Source of the DNA: an uncultured Lachnospiraceae bacterium
GTDB taxonomy: Bacteria; Bacillota; Clostridia; Lachnospirales; Lachnospiraceae
DNA: 5,100 nucleotides
Assembly: GCA_947178115.1 (NCBI GenBank)
Contig: CAMWXF010000167.1
Coordinates: 1-5,100 of the forward strand
Direction of reading: 5' to 3'
The translations under genes were made by a program, and so were the position numbers. This document shows, piece after piece, positions 1 through 5,100 of the stretch (its first letter is position 1; each line of letters starts with the position of its first letter). Under the pieces are notes generated by a model. It made no database searches and was not told the origin of the DNA. It was given only the letters and a program-made list of their open reading frames with translations.

Positions 1-23
1 AGTAAATTTCTTCGAAATTAACT
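1..23. repeat. Short inverted repeat at the left edge
   Basis: AATTTC (5-10) and GAAATT (14-19) pair perfectly around a 3-base loop TTC. After one A-A mismatch (4/20) the outer AGT/ACT (1-3 and 21-23) pairs too, giving nine pairs and one mismatch. It may continue beyond the window edge. The stem is AT-rich and has no T-run after it, so it is not a convincing terminator. Confidence 0.55.
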
Positions 24-31
24 TTGGTCAG

Positions 32-76
32 CGCTTAACGAGGTTATGAGTTGCAAAGCAACTCACGAGTTTAGCG
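32..76. repeat. Nested hairpin with an 8-bp perfect core
   Basis: TGAGTTGC (47-54) and GCAACTCA (58-65) form a perfect 8-bp stem closed by an AAA loop. Outside it, CGCTTAAC (32-39) pairs with GTTTAGCG (69-76) at seven of eight positions, which would make a longer bipartite cruciform or RNA hairpin. No reading frame crosses it convincingly on either strand. The outer arm at 69-76 competes with the next hairpin (73-87). Confidence 0.6.
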
Positions 77-91
77 TCTGCTACGCTTTTT
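73..91 (+). terminator. Possible weak intrinsic terminator of an upstream gene
   Basis: AGCGT (73-77) and ACGCT (83-87) form a perfect 5-bp stem around the loop CTGCT. The final T of the stem begins a run of five T (87-91). That is the layout of a rho-independent terminator for a gene left of the window, but the stem is short and the T-run brief. It could equally be one more palindrome of the surrounding cluster. Confidence 0.3.
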
Positions 92-115
92 ACGGAGCGG
101 AAGCGCGACTCCGTA
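91..115. repeat. 7-bp inverted repeat in the upstream cluster
   Basis: TACGGAG (91-97) and CTCCGTA (109-115) are perfect reverse complements separated by 11 bases, within which CG (98-99) can also pair with CG (104-105) around GAAG. An alternative pairing of CTACG (81-85) with CGTAG (112-116) would exclude this stem. No T-run follows. Confidence 0.5.
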
Positions 116-152
116 GATATTAACTTCCCTCTGCGCGTCCGTCTTAGATAAT

Positions 153-168
153 TTATGAAAAATCATAA
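153..168. repeat. Small AT-rich inverted repeat
   Basis: TTATGA (153-158) and TCATAA (163-168) pair around an AAAA loop, about 40 bases upstream of the murE -35 element. Six AT-rich pairs make a weak structure. As a palindrome it could be an operator, but I recognise no known regulator site. Confidence 0.3.
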
Positions 169-204
169 TTACAAGATTGCAACATAATGAGAACACCGCA
201 TAAG

Positions 205-233
205 TTGAAAAAGACCCGTTTTCGTGCTATTGT
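205..233 (+). promoter_or_regulatory. Promoter of the murE operon (extended -10)
   Basis: A -35 element TTGAAA (205-210, five of six matches to TTGACA) is followed after exactly 17 bases by a -10 element TATTGT (228-233, four of six matches to TATAAT). A TG dinucleotide at 225-226, one base before the -10 element, supplies the extended -10 contact that can compensate for the weak hexamer. Transcription would start near 240, giving a leader of roughly 25 bases that excludes the upstream palindromes. Spacing and position are right for a housekeeping sigma-A promoter; this is prediction only. Confidence 0.6.
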
Positions 234-253
234 ATTTAGAGTGAGAAAAAAAC

Positions 254-259
254 AGGGGG
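254..259 (+). promoter_or_regulatory. Ribosome binding site of murE
   Basis: AGGGGG lies six bases before the ATG at 266. It fixes that start, since no other in-frame start with a comparable site lies nearby. Confidence 0.75.
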
Positions 260-265
260 TATCAA

Positions 266-1732
266 ATGGCTGTATTAAAAGATTTGTTGGCTGAGATCGA
301 GTACGAATGTATCAGGGGAACATTGGACCGGGAAGTGGCGGATATCATATATGATTCCCGCAAGGTGACACCGGGCAGTATGTTCATCTGTATTACGGGA
401 GCCATTCAGGACGGGCATGGGTATGCCGCCGCTGCGGTACAGGCGGGAGCGAGTGTGCTGATGGTGGAAAAAGAGGTAGAACTGCCGGAAGAGGCGGATG
501 TGACGGTGATCCGGGTGAGAGATACACACTATGCCATGGCGTTTGCTTCGGCGGCTTTTTTCGGGAATCCGGCGCAGGAGATGAAGATCATCGGCATTAC
601 CGGCACGAAGGGCAAGACTACCACGACCTATCTGGTGAAATCCATTCTGGAGCATGCCGGAAGGAAGGTCGGGCTGATCGGCACGATAGAGATTATAATA
701 GGAGACACCCATATCCATGCGGATCACACCACACCGGAATCTTATCTGATTCAGAAATATTTCAGACAGATGGCGGATGCAGGATGTGATACGGTGGTGA
801 TGGAGGTATCGTCTCAGGGATTGATGCTTCACCGGACACAGGGATTTATTTTTGATTTCGGAATCTTTACCAATCTGGAGCCGGACCATATCGGTAAGGG
901 AGAGCATAAGGATTTCGACGATTATCTGCACTGTAAGAGCCTGTTGTTCAAACAGTGCCGGGTGGGAATCGTTAATCATGACGATGAACATTGGGAAGCA
1001 GTTACCGCGGGACACACCTGCGAATTAGAGACGTACGGAATCGATACGGAGGCGGATCTGCGGGGCGAGAATATCACCTTCCTGCGGGAAGCGGGGAATC
1101 TGGGCATGGGCTTTATGGTGACAGGGCTTATGAATCTGCCGGTGCAGATCGCCACACCCGGCAAGTTCAGTGTGTACAACGCGCTCACGGCGATCGCCAT
1201 CTGCCGTCATTTCGGCGTGCGGGATGAAGATGTCAAGGCGGCGCTCCTGGCGGCGAAGGTGAAGGGTAGGATCGAGCCGGTGAAGGTGTCGGATGAATTC
1301 ACATTAATGATCGATTATGCACACAATGCCATGGCACTTAAGAGTCTTCTTAGTACGCTGCGGGAGTATAATCCCCACAGGCTGGTCTGTCTCTTCGGCT
1401 GCGGCGGCAACCGTGCAAAGTCCAGAAGATATGAGATGGGAGAGGTCAGCGGACGGATGGCTGATCTGACGATTATCACTTCTGACAATCCGCGGACGGA
1501 AGAGCCCCAGGCAATCATTGATGATATCAAGACCGGAATCGGCAGGACAGACGGCAAGTATGTCGAGATATGTGACAGGAAGGAAGCCATTGCTTATGCC
1601 ATCTCTCACGGGGAGCCGGGAGACATCATCGTGCTGGCCGGTAAAGGACACGAGGATTATCAGGAGATCAACGGCGTTAAGTATCCCATGGATGAGCGCG
1701 TGCTGATTCAGGAGATTCTGGAGGGCAGGTAG
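266..1732 (+). CDS. murE: MurE-type Mur ligase (UDP-MurNAc-L-Ala-D-Glu:meso-diaminopimelate ligase)
   Basis: A cytoplasmic ATP-dependent ligase of 488 aa, normal length for MurE, which adds the third amino acid to the peptidoglycan stem peptide. The substrate domain starts with a DSRKVTPG motif near residues 30-37. The central domain has the P-loop GTKGKTT (113-119), TTPE (155-158), substrate-contact Ser182 and Arg190, and Lys224, which aligns with the carbamylated lysine of the family. The C-terminal domain carries GRIE (334-337), FGCGGNR (377-383), DNPR (407-410) and GKGHE (459-463). DNPR is the signature for meso-diaminopimelate rather than lysine. Several motifs depart from textbook MurE: EVSSQ for EVSSH, DYAHNAMAL for DYAHTPDAL, and a region after Asp207-His208 two residues longer than usual. 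It is the first gene after the promoter. It is a MurE-family ligase with good confidence; whether it is the only MurE of the cell or a paralogue cannot be told here. Confidence 0.93.
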   Translation: MAVLKDLLAEIEYECIRGTLDREVADIIYDSRKVTPGSMFICITGAIQDGHGYAAAAVQAGASVLMVEKEVELPEEADVTVIRVRDTHYAMAFASAAFFGNPAQEMKIIGITGTKGKTTTTYLVKSILEHAGRKVGLIGTIEIIIGDTHIHADHTTPESYLIQKYFRQMADAGCDTVVMEVSSQGLMLHRTQGFIFDFGIFTNLEPDHIGKGEHKDFDDYLHCKSLLFKQCRVGIVNHDDEHWEAVTAGHTCELETYGIDTEADLRGENITFLREAGNLGMGFMVTGLMNLPVQIATPGKFSVYNALTAIAICRHFGVRDEDVKAALLAAKVKGRIEPVKVSDEFTLMIDYAHNAMALKSLLSTLREYNPHRLVCLFGCGGNRAKSRRYEMGEVSGRMADLTIITSDNPRTEEPQAIIDDIKTGIGRTDGKYVEICDRKEAIAYAISHGEPGDIIVLAGKGHEDYQEINGVKYPMDERVLIQEILEGR

Positions 1733-1750
1733 AAATAGAGTATACAAAAC

Positions 1751-1810
1751 GGTAAGAAATAGTAAGAACCGGCAAAATGCAGCAAGAAACAGTAAAATAT
1801 AGCAAGCAGC
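1751..1810. repeat. Six-unit degenerate 10-bp tandem repeat
   Basis: Six consecutive 10-base units fit the consensus RGYAARAAAY (R is A/G, Y is C/T) with matches of 10, 9, 8, 10, 9 and 8 out of ten. The first is GGTAAGAAAT and the fourth AGCAAGAAAC. Later units also pair up as a looser 20-base period. The array sits between the murE stop and the priA ribosome binding site and has no open reading frame of its own that I would accept. It is purine-rich on the + strand, and the A-runs recur once per helical turn. Function unknown; it could be a slippage product. Confidence 0.7.
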
Positions 1811-1850
1811 ATAAGTGACAATAAAGAGCAGTGCATAAGATAAAAGGAAA

Positions 1851-1858
1851 AGAAGGAG
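1851..1858 (+). promoter_or_regulatory. Ribosome binding site of priA
   Basis: AGAAGGAG lies five bases before the ATG at 1864. It supports that start over the in-frame GTG at 1831, which has no such site and would add eleven lysine- and glycine-rich residues not typical of PriA. Confidence 0.8.
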
Positions 1859-1863
1859 ACGGC

Positions 1864-4125
1864 ATGGCGGCAAAGTATGCGGATGTGATCATTGACATCT
1901 CTCATGAAAACGTAGACAGACCTTTTCAGTATAAGATTCCGCAGGAGCTGTCCGAAGCCGTATATGCGGGGGTGCGGGTGCATGTACCCTTCGGCGCGGG
2001 GGATCGGGAGAAGATCGGGTATGTGGTGGATCTATCCGATGAGCCGAAGTATCCGGTGGAGAAACTCAAAAGCATCCTTTCGGTGGACGATAAGGCAGTT
2101 ACTGCCCAGAGCAGCCAGATCCGTATCGCCTACTGGATGAAGCGGCAGTACGGTTCCACCATGATTGCGGCGCTCAAGATCGTTTTGCCTGTGAAGCAGA
2201 AATTAAAACAGCTTGAGAAGAAAAAAGTCACCAGATGCCTTCCGGCGGAAGGACTGCGCGAGCTTGCCGAAAGCTGTGAGGCGAAGCATCAGTCTGCGAA
2301 GGCCAGGGTGCTCCGCGCACTGACGGAAGAGGAGGTACTTCCCTATGAGTTGATCCGGCAGAAATTAAACGTGTCCTCCGCTACGTTGCAGGCTTTGCAG
2401 AAACAGGGCTGCCTGCAGATCGAGACGGAGAGTCTGTACCGTAATCCCGTCAAGCTGATGGCCAAAGAGGAGCAAAGAGTTTCACTAAGCGATGTACAGA
2501 AGGGCATTATAGAGGATATCCTGCGTGACTATAAGGCAGGATGCGCCGGCACTTATTTGATTCACGGGGTTACCGGAAGCGGGAAGACGGAAGTATATCT
2601 GGGCATCATAGAGCAGATGATCGCCATGGGGAAACAGGCCATCGTGCTCATACCGGAGATCGCGCTTACTTATCAGACGCTTCTCCGCTTCTATAAGAGA
2701 TTCGGGGATCGGGTGTCGGTGATGAATTCTACGCTTTCCATGGGAGAGAAATATGACCAGATCAGGCGGGCAGCGGACGGTGAGATTGATGTGATCATCG
2801 GTCCGCGCTCGGCTCTCTTTACACCGTTTCCCAATTTAGGCGTGATCGTTGTGGATGAAGAGCATGAGAGCAGCTATAAGAGTGAATCCATGCCGAAGTA
2901 TCATGCCAGAGAGACTGCGATCCACATTGCGTCCATGCAGCATGCCGCCGTGGTACTCGGCTCGGCGACGCCTTCTCTGGAGGCATATTATCGGGCGAAG
3001 AAGGGAGATTACAAGCTGTACGAGATGACAGGCAGACATGGCAGCAGCACACTGCCCGACGTATACACGGTGGATTTACGGGAAGAATTAAGGCAGGGCA
3101 ACCGCTCCGTATTCAGCCGGAAACTGCGGGAGCTGATGGAGCAGAGACTGGCGGCAGGAGAGCAGACCATGTTGTTCCTGAACAGACGTGGGTATGCGGG
3201 ATTTATCTCCTGCAGGGCGTGCGGGCATGTGATGAAATGTCCGCATTGTGATGTTTCTCTTTCCGAACACAGAGGTGGTATGTTAATATGTCATTATTGC
3301 GGGTATGAGGAGAAGAAGCAGACGAAGTGTCCGTCATGTGGCTCCAAATATCTGATGGGGTTCAAGGCGGGCACCGAGCAGATTGAGGAGGCTCTGCACA
3401 GGGAATTTCCCGGGGCACGGGTGCTGCGTATGGATGCCGATACGACCCGGAAGAAGGAGAGCTATGAGAAGATCTTGTCTGCATTTGCGGACGAACGGGC
3501 GGATATTCTTGTGGGAACCCAGATGATCGTGAAGGGACATGACTTTCCGAACGTGACACTGGTGGGGATTCTGGCGGCGGATCTGTCCCTCAACCGGAAC
3601 GATTACCGCGCAGGAGAGAGAACCTTCCAACTGTTGACGCAGGCCGCTGGGCGTGCCGGCAGAGGGGATAAGAAGGGCGAAGTGGTGATTCAGGCTTATC
3701 AGCCGGAGCATTACAGCATCGTACATGCGGCGAAGCAGGATTACGCCGCATTCTATGAGGAGGAGATCGCCTATCGGGATCTCATGAGCTATCCGCCGGT
3801 GTCACACATGCTTGCGGTGTTGATTATATCTTCCGGACAGGAAGAGGGAATGAAGCTGTGCGAGGAGATGACTAATGTAGTCAATGTGGAACGTATAAGG
3901 GATCGGGAGGCGGATACGAGGGCATATCACAGGATACAGGTGATCGGACCTGCCGAGGCCGCGATCGGCAAGATCAATGATTTATACAGACATGTCTTCT
4001 ATGTGAAGCATGCAGACTATCAGATACTGGTGGAGATGAAAGACATATTGGAGTTTTTTTGTAAAGAAAAAGAATTGAAAAATCAGACGGTTCAGTATGA
4101 TTTCGATCCCATCAATACATATTGA
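1864..4125 (+). CDS. priA: Primosomal protein N', replication restart helicase PriA
   Basis: A superfamily 2 DNA helicase of 753 aa (E. coli PriA is about 730) that recognises abandoned replication forks and starts reloading of the replicative helicase. Residues 1-105 match the 3'-end DNA-binding domain and about 144-195 a winged helix. The first helicase lobe has Walker A GVTGSGKTE (235-243), DEEH (331-334) and GSATPS (366-371). A zinc-binding insert carries eight cysteines in four CxxC pairs: 450/453, 459/462, 476/479 and 489/492. The second lobe has GTQMIVKGHDFPNV (551-564) and QAAGRAGRG (593-601). The C-terminal domain follows, with GPAEAAIGKINDLYR in place of the commoner GPAPAPI form. 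All catalytic motifs are intact and there is no frameshift. It lies 131 bases after murE and 23 before def, in the same direction, which fits one transcript. Confidence 0.97.
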   Translation: MAAKYADVIIDISHENVDRPFQYKIPQELSEAVYAGVRVHVPFGAGDREKIGYVVDLSDEPKYPVEKLKSILSVDDKAVTAQSSQIRIAYWMKRQYGSTMIAALKIVLPVKQKLKQLEKKKVTRCLPAEGLRELAESCEAKHQSAKARVLRALTEEEVLPYELIRQKLNVSSATLQALQKQGCLQIETESLYRNPVKLMAKEEQRVSLSDVQKGIIEDILRDYKAGCAGTYLIHGVTGSGKTEVYLGIIEQMIAMGKQAIVLIPEIALTYQTLLRFYKRFGDRVSVMNSTLSMGEKYDQIRRAADGEIDVIIGPRSALFTPFPNLGVIVVDEEHESSYKSESMPKYHARETAIHIASMQHAAVVLGSATPSLEAYYRAKKGDYKLYEMTGRHGSSTLPDVYTVDLREELRQGNRSVFSRKLRELMEQRLAAGEQTMLFLNRRGYAGFISCRACGHVMKCPHCDVSLSEHRGGMLICHYCGYEEKKQTKCPSCGSKYLMGFKAGTEQIEEALHREFPGARVLRMDADTTRKKESYEKILSAFADERADILVGTQMIVKGHDFPNVTLVGILAADLSLNRNDYRAGERTFQLLTQAAGRAGRGDKKGEVVIQAYQPEHYSIVHAAKQDYAAFYEEEIAYRDLMSYPPVSHMLAVLIISSGQEEGMKLCEEMTNVVNVERIRDREADTRAYHRIQVIGPAEAAIGKINDLYRHVFYVKHADYQILVEMKDILEFFCKEKELKNQTVQYDFDPINTY

Positions 4126-4133
4126 GAAGGAAG

Positions 4134-4139
4134 AAGGAG
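4134..4139 (+). promoter_or_regulatory. Ribosome binding site of def
   Basis: AAGGAG lies nine bases before the ATG at 4149. A second, poorer AAGG is at 4127-4130. Both sit in a 24-base stretch made only of purines (4124-4147) that starts inside the priA stop codon, which should keep the site free of structure. The site makes the TTG at 4122 an unlikely start. Confidence 0.75.
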
Positions 4140-4148
4140 AGAAGAAGT

Positions 4149-4628
4149 ATGGCAATCAGAAAGATCAGAGAAATGGGAGATCCTGTTTTAACAAAGAAGT
4201 GCAAGGAAGTGACGGAGATCACTCCCAGAGTACAGGAGCTGATAGACGATATGTTTGAGACGCTGTACGAGGCGGACGGCGTAGGGCTTGCCGCGCCGCA
4301 GGTGGGAATTTTGAAGAGGATCGTGGTGATTGATGTCACGGGAGAAGATCCGATCCTGCTCATCAATCCGAAGCTTTTGGAAACCAGCGGTGAACAGGAG
4401 GGCTATGAAGGATGCCTGAGCGTTCCCGGCAAGAGCGGCAAGGTGACCAGACCGAATTATGCCAAGGTCATGGCTTATGATGAGAATATGAATGCCTTTG
4501 AGCTGGAAGGGACGGAGCTGCTTGCAAGAGCGATCTGTCATGAGCTGGATCATCTGGAAGGACACCTGTATGTGGAGAAGGTGGAAGGACCGCTTGTGAA
4601 TACGGCGGACCTGGCGGAAGAAGAGTAG
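4149..4628 (+). CDS. def: Peptide deformylase
   Basis: A cytoplasmic metalloenzyme that removes the formyl group from the N-terminal formyl-methionine of new proteins as they leave the ribosome. The 159-aa protein has all three family motifs: GVGLAAPQVG (44-53), EGCLSVP (87-93) and HELDHLEG (131-138). The metal ligands are Cys89, His131 and His135; Glu132 is the catalytic base and Gln51 the oxyanion residue. Its compact length and the absence of an insertion between motifs 1 and 2 resemble type 1 enzymes such as E. coli Def (about 168 aa) rather than the longer type 2 enzymes of Bacillus and Staphylococcus. After motif 3 the sequence reads HLYVEKVEG instead of the usual LFxDR-like run, a mild divergence away from the active site. 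It lies between priA and fmt, the usual pairing with the formylating enzyme. The stop codon TAG provides the first base of a palindrome. Confidence 0.97.
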   Translation: MAIRKIREMGDPVLTKKCKEVTEITPRVQELIDDMFETLYEADGVGLAAPQVGILKRIVVIDVTGEDPILLINPKLLETSGEQEGYEGCLSVPGKSGKVTRPNYAKVMAYDENMNAFELEGTELLARAICHELDHLEGHLYVEKVEGPLVNTADLAEEE

Positions 4629-4654
4629 ATTGAAAAATCAGAGATTTTTCAATC
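4628..4654. repeat. Perfect 12-bp inverted repeat after def
   Basis: GATTGAAAAATC (4628-4639) and GATTTTTCAATC (4643-4654) are perfect reverse complements around a 3-base loop AGA. The left arm begins on the last base of the def stop codon. The stem is AT-rich and no T-run follows the right arm, so it is a poor intrinsic terminator. It may instead stabilise or end-protect def mRNA, or be a mobile palindrome. Confidence 0.75.
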
Positions 4655-4685
4655 GCAAATTTGTGCCTTACGGCTACAAATTCGC
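4655..4685. repeat. Second palindrome, directly adjoining the first
   Basis: GCAAATTTGT (4655-4664) pairs with ACAAATTCGC (4676-4685) at nine of ten positions. Inside it GCC (4665-4667) pairs with GGC (4672-4674) around the loop TTAC, with T4675 bulged. It starts on the base after the previous palindrome ends and stops about nine bases before the fmt ribosome binding site. No T-run follows it. In an RNA the two would form adjacent hairpins filling most of the def-fmt gap. Confidence 0.7.
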
Positions 4686-4693
4686 AGGTTGTG

Positions 4694-4700
4694 AGAAAGG
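4694..4700 (+). promoter_or_regulatory. Weak ribosome binding site of fmt
   Basis: AGAAAGG is the best match upstream of fmt. It is 13 bases from the ATG at 4714, rather far, and only one base from the in-frame ATG at 4702, too close. The site is clearly poorer than those of murE, priA and def, so fmt may be translated less efficiently or use a less standard contact. Confidence 0.45.
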
Positions 4701-4713
4701 CATGGGTATTAGT

Positions 4714-5100
4714 ATGAAGATTGTATTTATGGGAACCCCTGACTTTGCGGTGGACGTGCTGGAGGCGATTATCGCGGCGGGACATCAGGTGGCGGCGGTG
4801 GTGACACAGCCGGATAAACCGAAAGGCAGAGGCAAAGAAATACAGATGACGCCGGTTAAGGTGTGTGCGGCGGCACATGATATTCCGGTGTTCCAGCCGG
4901 TCAAAATCAAGGAAGCGGCGGCGGTGGAGACGCTCAGAAGTTACGGAGCGGATATCTTCGTGGTGGCGGCATTCGGGCAGATCGTGTCGGAAGAGATCCT
5001 GGCGATACCGAAATTCGGCTGTGTGTGTGTACACGCGTCTCTGCTGCCCAAATACAGAGGGGCCGGCCCAATCCAATGGGCTATCATTAACGGGGAGAAG
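4714..5100 (+). CDS. fmt: Methionyl-tRNA formyltransferase, N-terminal part (cut by window end)
   Basis: The enzyme transfers a formyl group from 10-formyl-tetrahydrofolate to Met-tRNA of the initiator type. The first 129 codons of an expected 310 or so are visible and cover much of the formyl-transferase fold. MKIVFMGTPDFAV opens the nucleotide-like fold, TQPDKPKGRG (32-41) and TPVKV follow, and HASLLPKYRGAGPIQ (107-121) is the family signature loop. The usual NVH triad entry reads Cys105-Val106-His107, so the catalytic Asn (Asn106 in E. coli) is replaced by Cys while the His (His108 in E. coli) is kept. The catalytic Asp lies beyond the window. I chose the ATG at 4714 because homologues begin at MKIVFMGTP; the ATG at 4702 would add MGIS. 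It follows def, 85 bases downstream, on the same strand. Confidence 0.93.
   Translation, partial: MKIVFMGTPDFAVDVLEAIIAAGHQVAAVVTQPDKPKGRGKEIQMTPVKVCAAAHDIPVFQPVKIKEAAAVETLRSYGADIFVVAAFGQIVSEEILAIPKFGCVCVHASLLPKYRGAGPIQWAIINGEK

Larger units (their letters stand above)
14..136. repeat. Diverged direct repeat pair flanking the palindromes
   Basis: Bases 14-34 and 116-136 can be aligned without gaps, with 16 of 21 positions identical. The pattern is GAnATTAACTT, three unmatched bases, then TCnGCGC. The copies are 102 bases apart and enclose the inverted repeats at 32-115. The only long exact block is the 8-base ATTAACTT, so chance similarity is possible. The arrangement would fit a decayed tandem unit or the ends of a small non-coding repeat. 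Confidence 0.35.

Noticed and set aside
1..204. tRNA, riboswitch or other named RNA gene
   Set aside because: There are several hairpins but no cloverleaf, T-box or other motif I recognise, and the region lies upstream of the predicted murE transcription start.
275..1015. Antisense open frame of 246 codons within murE
   Set aside because: It lies wholly opposite a well-supported gene, has no recognisable domain, and its composition is what the codon bias of murE produces on the reverse strand.
1751..1810. CRISPR array
   Set aside because: The units are 10 bases, contiguous and degenerate, with no spacers and no cas genes.
1831..1863. GTG at 1831 as the start of priA
   Set aside because: The ATG at 1864 has AGAAGGAG five bases upstream, and PriA homologues begin close to the ADVIID-like stretch; the extra residues would be encoded by the binding site itself.
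1304..1873. Antisense open frame of 189 codons with a strongly hydrophobic N-terminus that looks like membrane segments
   Set aside because: It overlaps murE and the decamer array on the other strand, starts at a TTG without a ribosome binding site, and its Leu/Phe-rich run is just the complement of the purine-rich repeat.
4122..4148. TTG at 4122 as the start of def
   Set aside because: It overlaps the priA stop codon and would translate the purine-rich ribosome binding region; the ATG at 4149 gives the usual deformylase N-terminus.
4628..4685. Intrinsic terminator ending the operon after def
   Set aside because: The first stem is AT-rich, neither palindrome is followed by a T-run, and fmt follows on the same strand without a recognisable promoter of its own.
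5061..5068. 8-base palindrome GGCCGGCC in fmt
   Set aside because: It follows from the codons for the conserved Gly-Ala-Gly-Pro loop and needs no other explanation.
4468..5076. Antisense open frame of 202 codons across the def-fmt junction
   Set aside because: It runs opposite two conserved genes and through both palindromes and has an Arg/His-rich composition with no known motif.

Overview
The window looks like chromosomal DNA from an anaerobic Gram-positive bacterium of the class Clostridia, most likely the family Lachnospiraceae. This rests on the gene order murE-priA-def-fmt, the purine-rich AAGGAG-type ribosome binding sites, a MurE variant I associate with that group, and a short type-1-like peptide deformylase. 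The family assignment is inference; no marker RNA gene is present.

Layout: bases 1-204 hold no gene I can support. They contain a dense cluster of short inverted repeats and a diverged pair of direct repeats. A promoter with an extended -10 element (205-233) and a ribosome binding site precede murE (266-1732, peptidoglycan stem-peptide ligase). A 131-base gap follows; it contains a six-unit degenerate 10-base tandem repeat and a strong ribosome binding site for priA (1864-4125, replication-restart helicase). After 23 purine-rich bases comes def (4149-4628, peptide deformylase). An 85-base gap with two back-to-back palindromes separates def from fmt (4714 to the window end, methionyl-tRNA formyltransferase, 129 codons visible).

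All four genes lie on the + strand. There is no convincing terminator between them, so they probably form one housekeeping operon. Fmt puts the formyl group on initiator Met-tRNA and Def removes it from the finished protein, so those two act at the two ends of one cycle. PriA reloads the replisome at stalled forks, and MurE adds the third residue of the cell-wall peptide.

I see no phage, CRISPR, defence or other accessory system here, and I do not claim one. The points worth a second look are the palindrome clusters, the decamer array, the divergent MurE signature motifs, and a Cys where Fmt normally carries a catalytic Asn.
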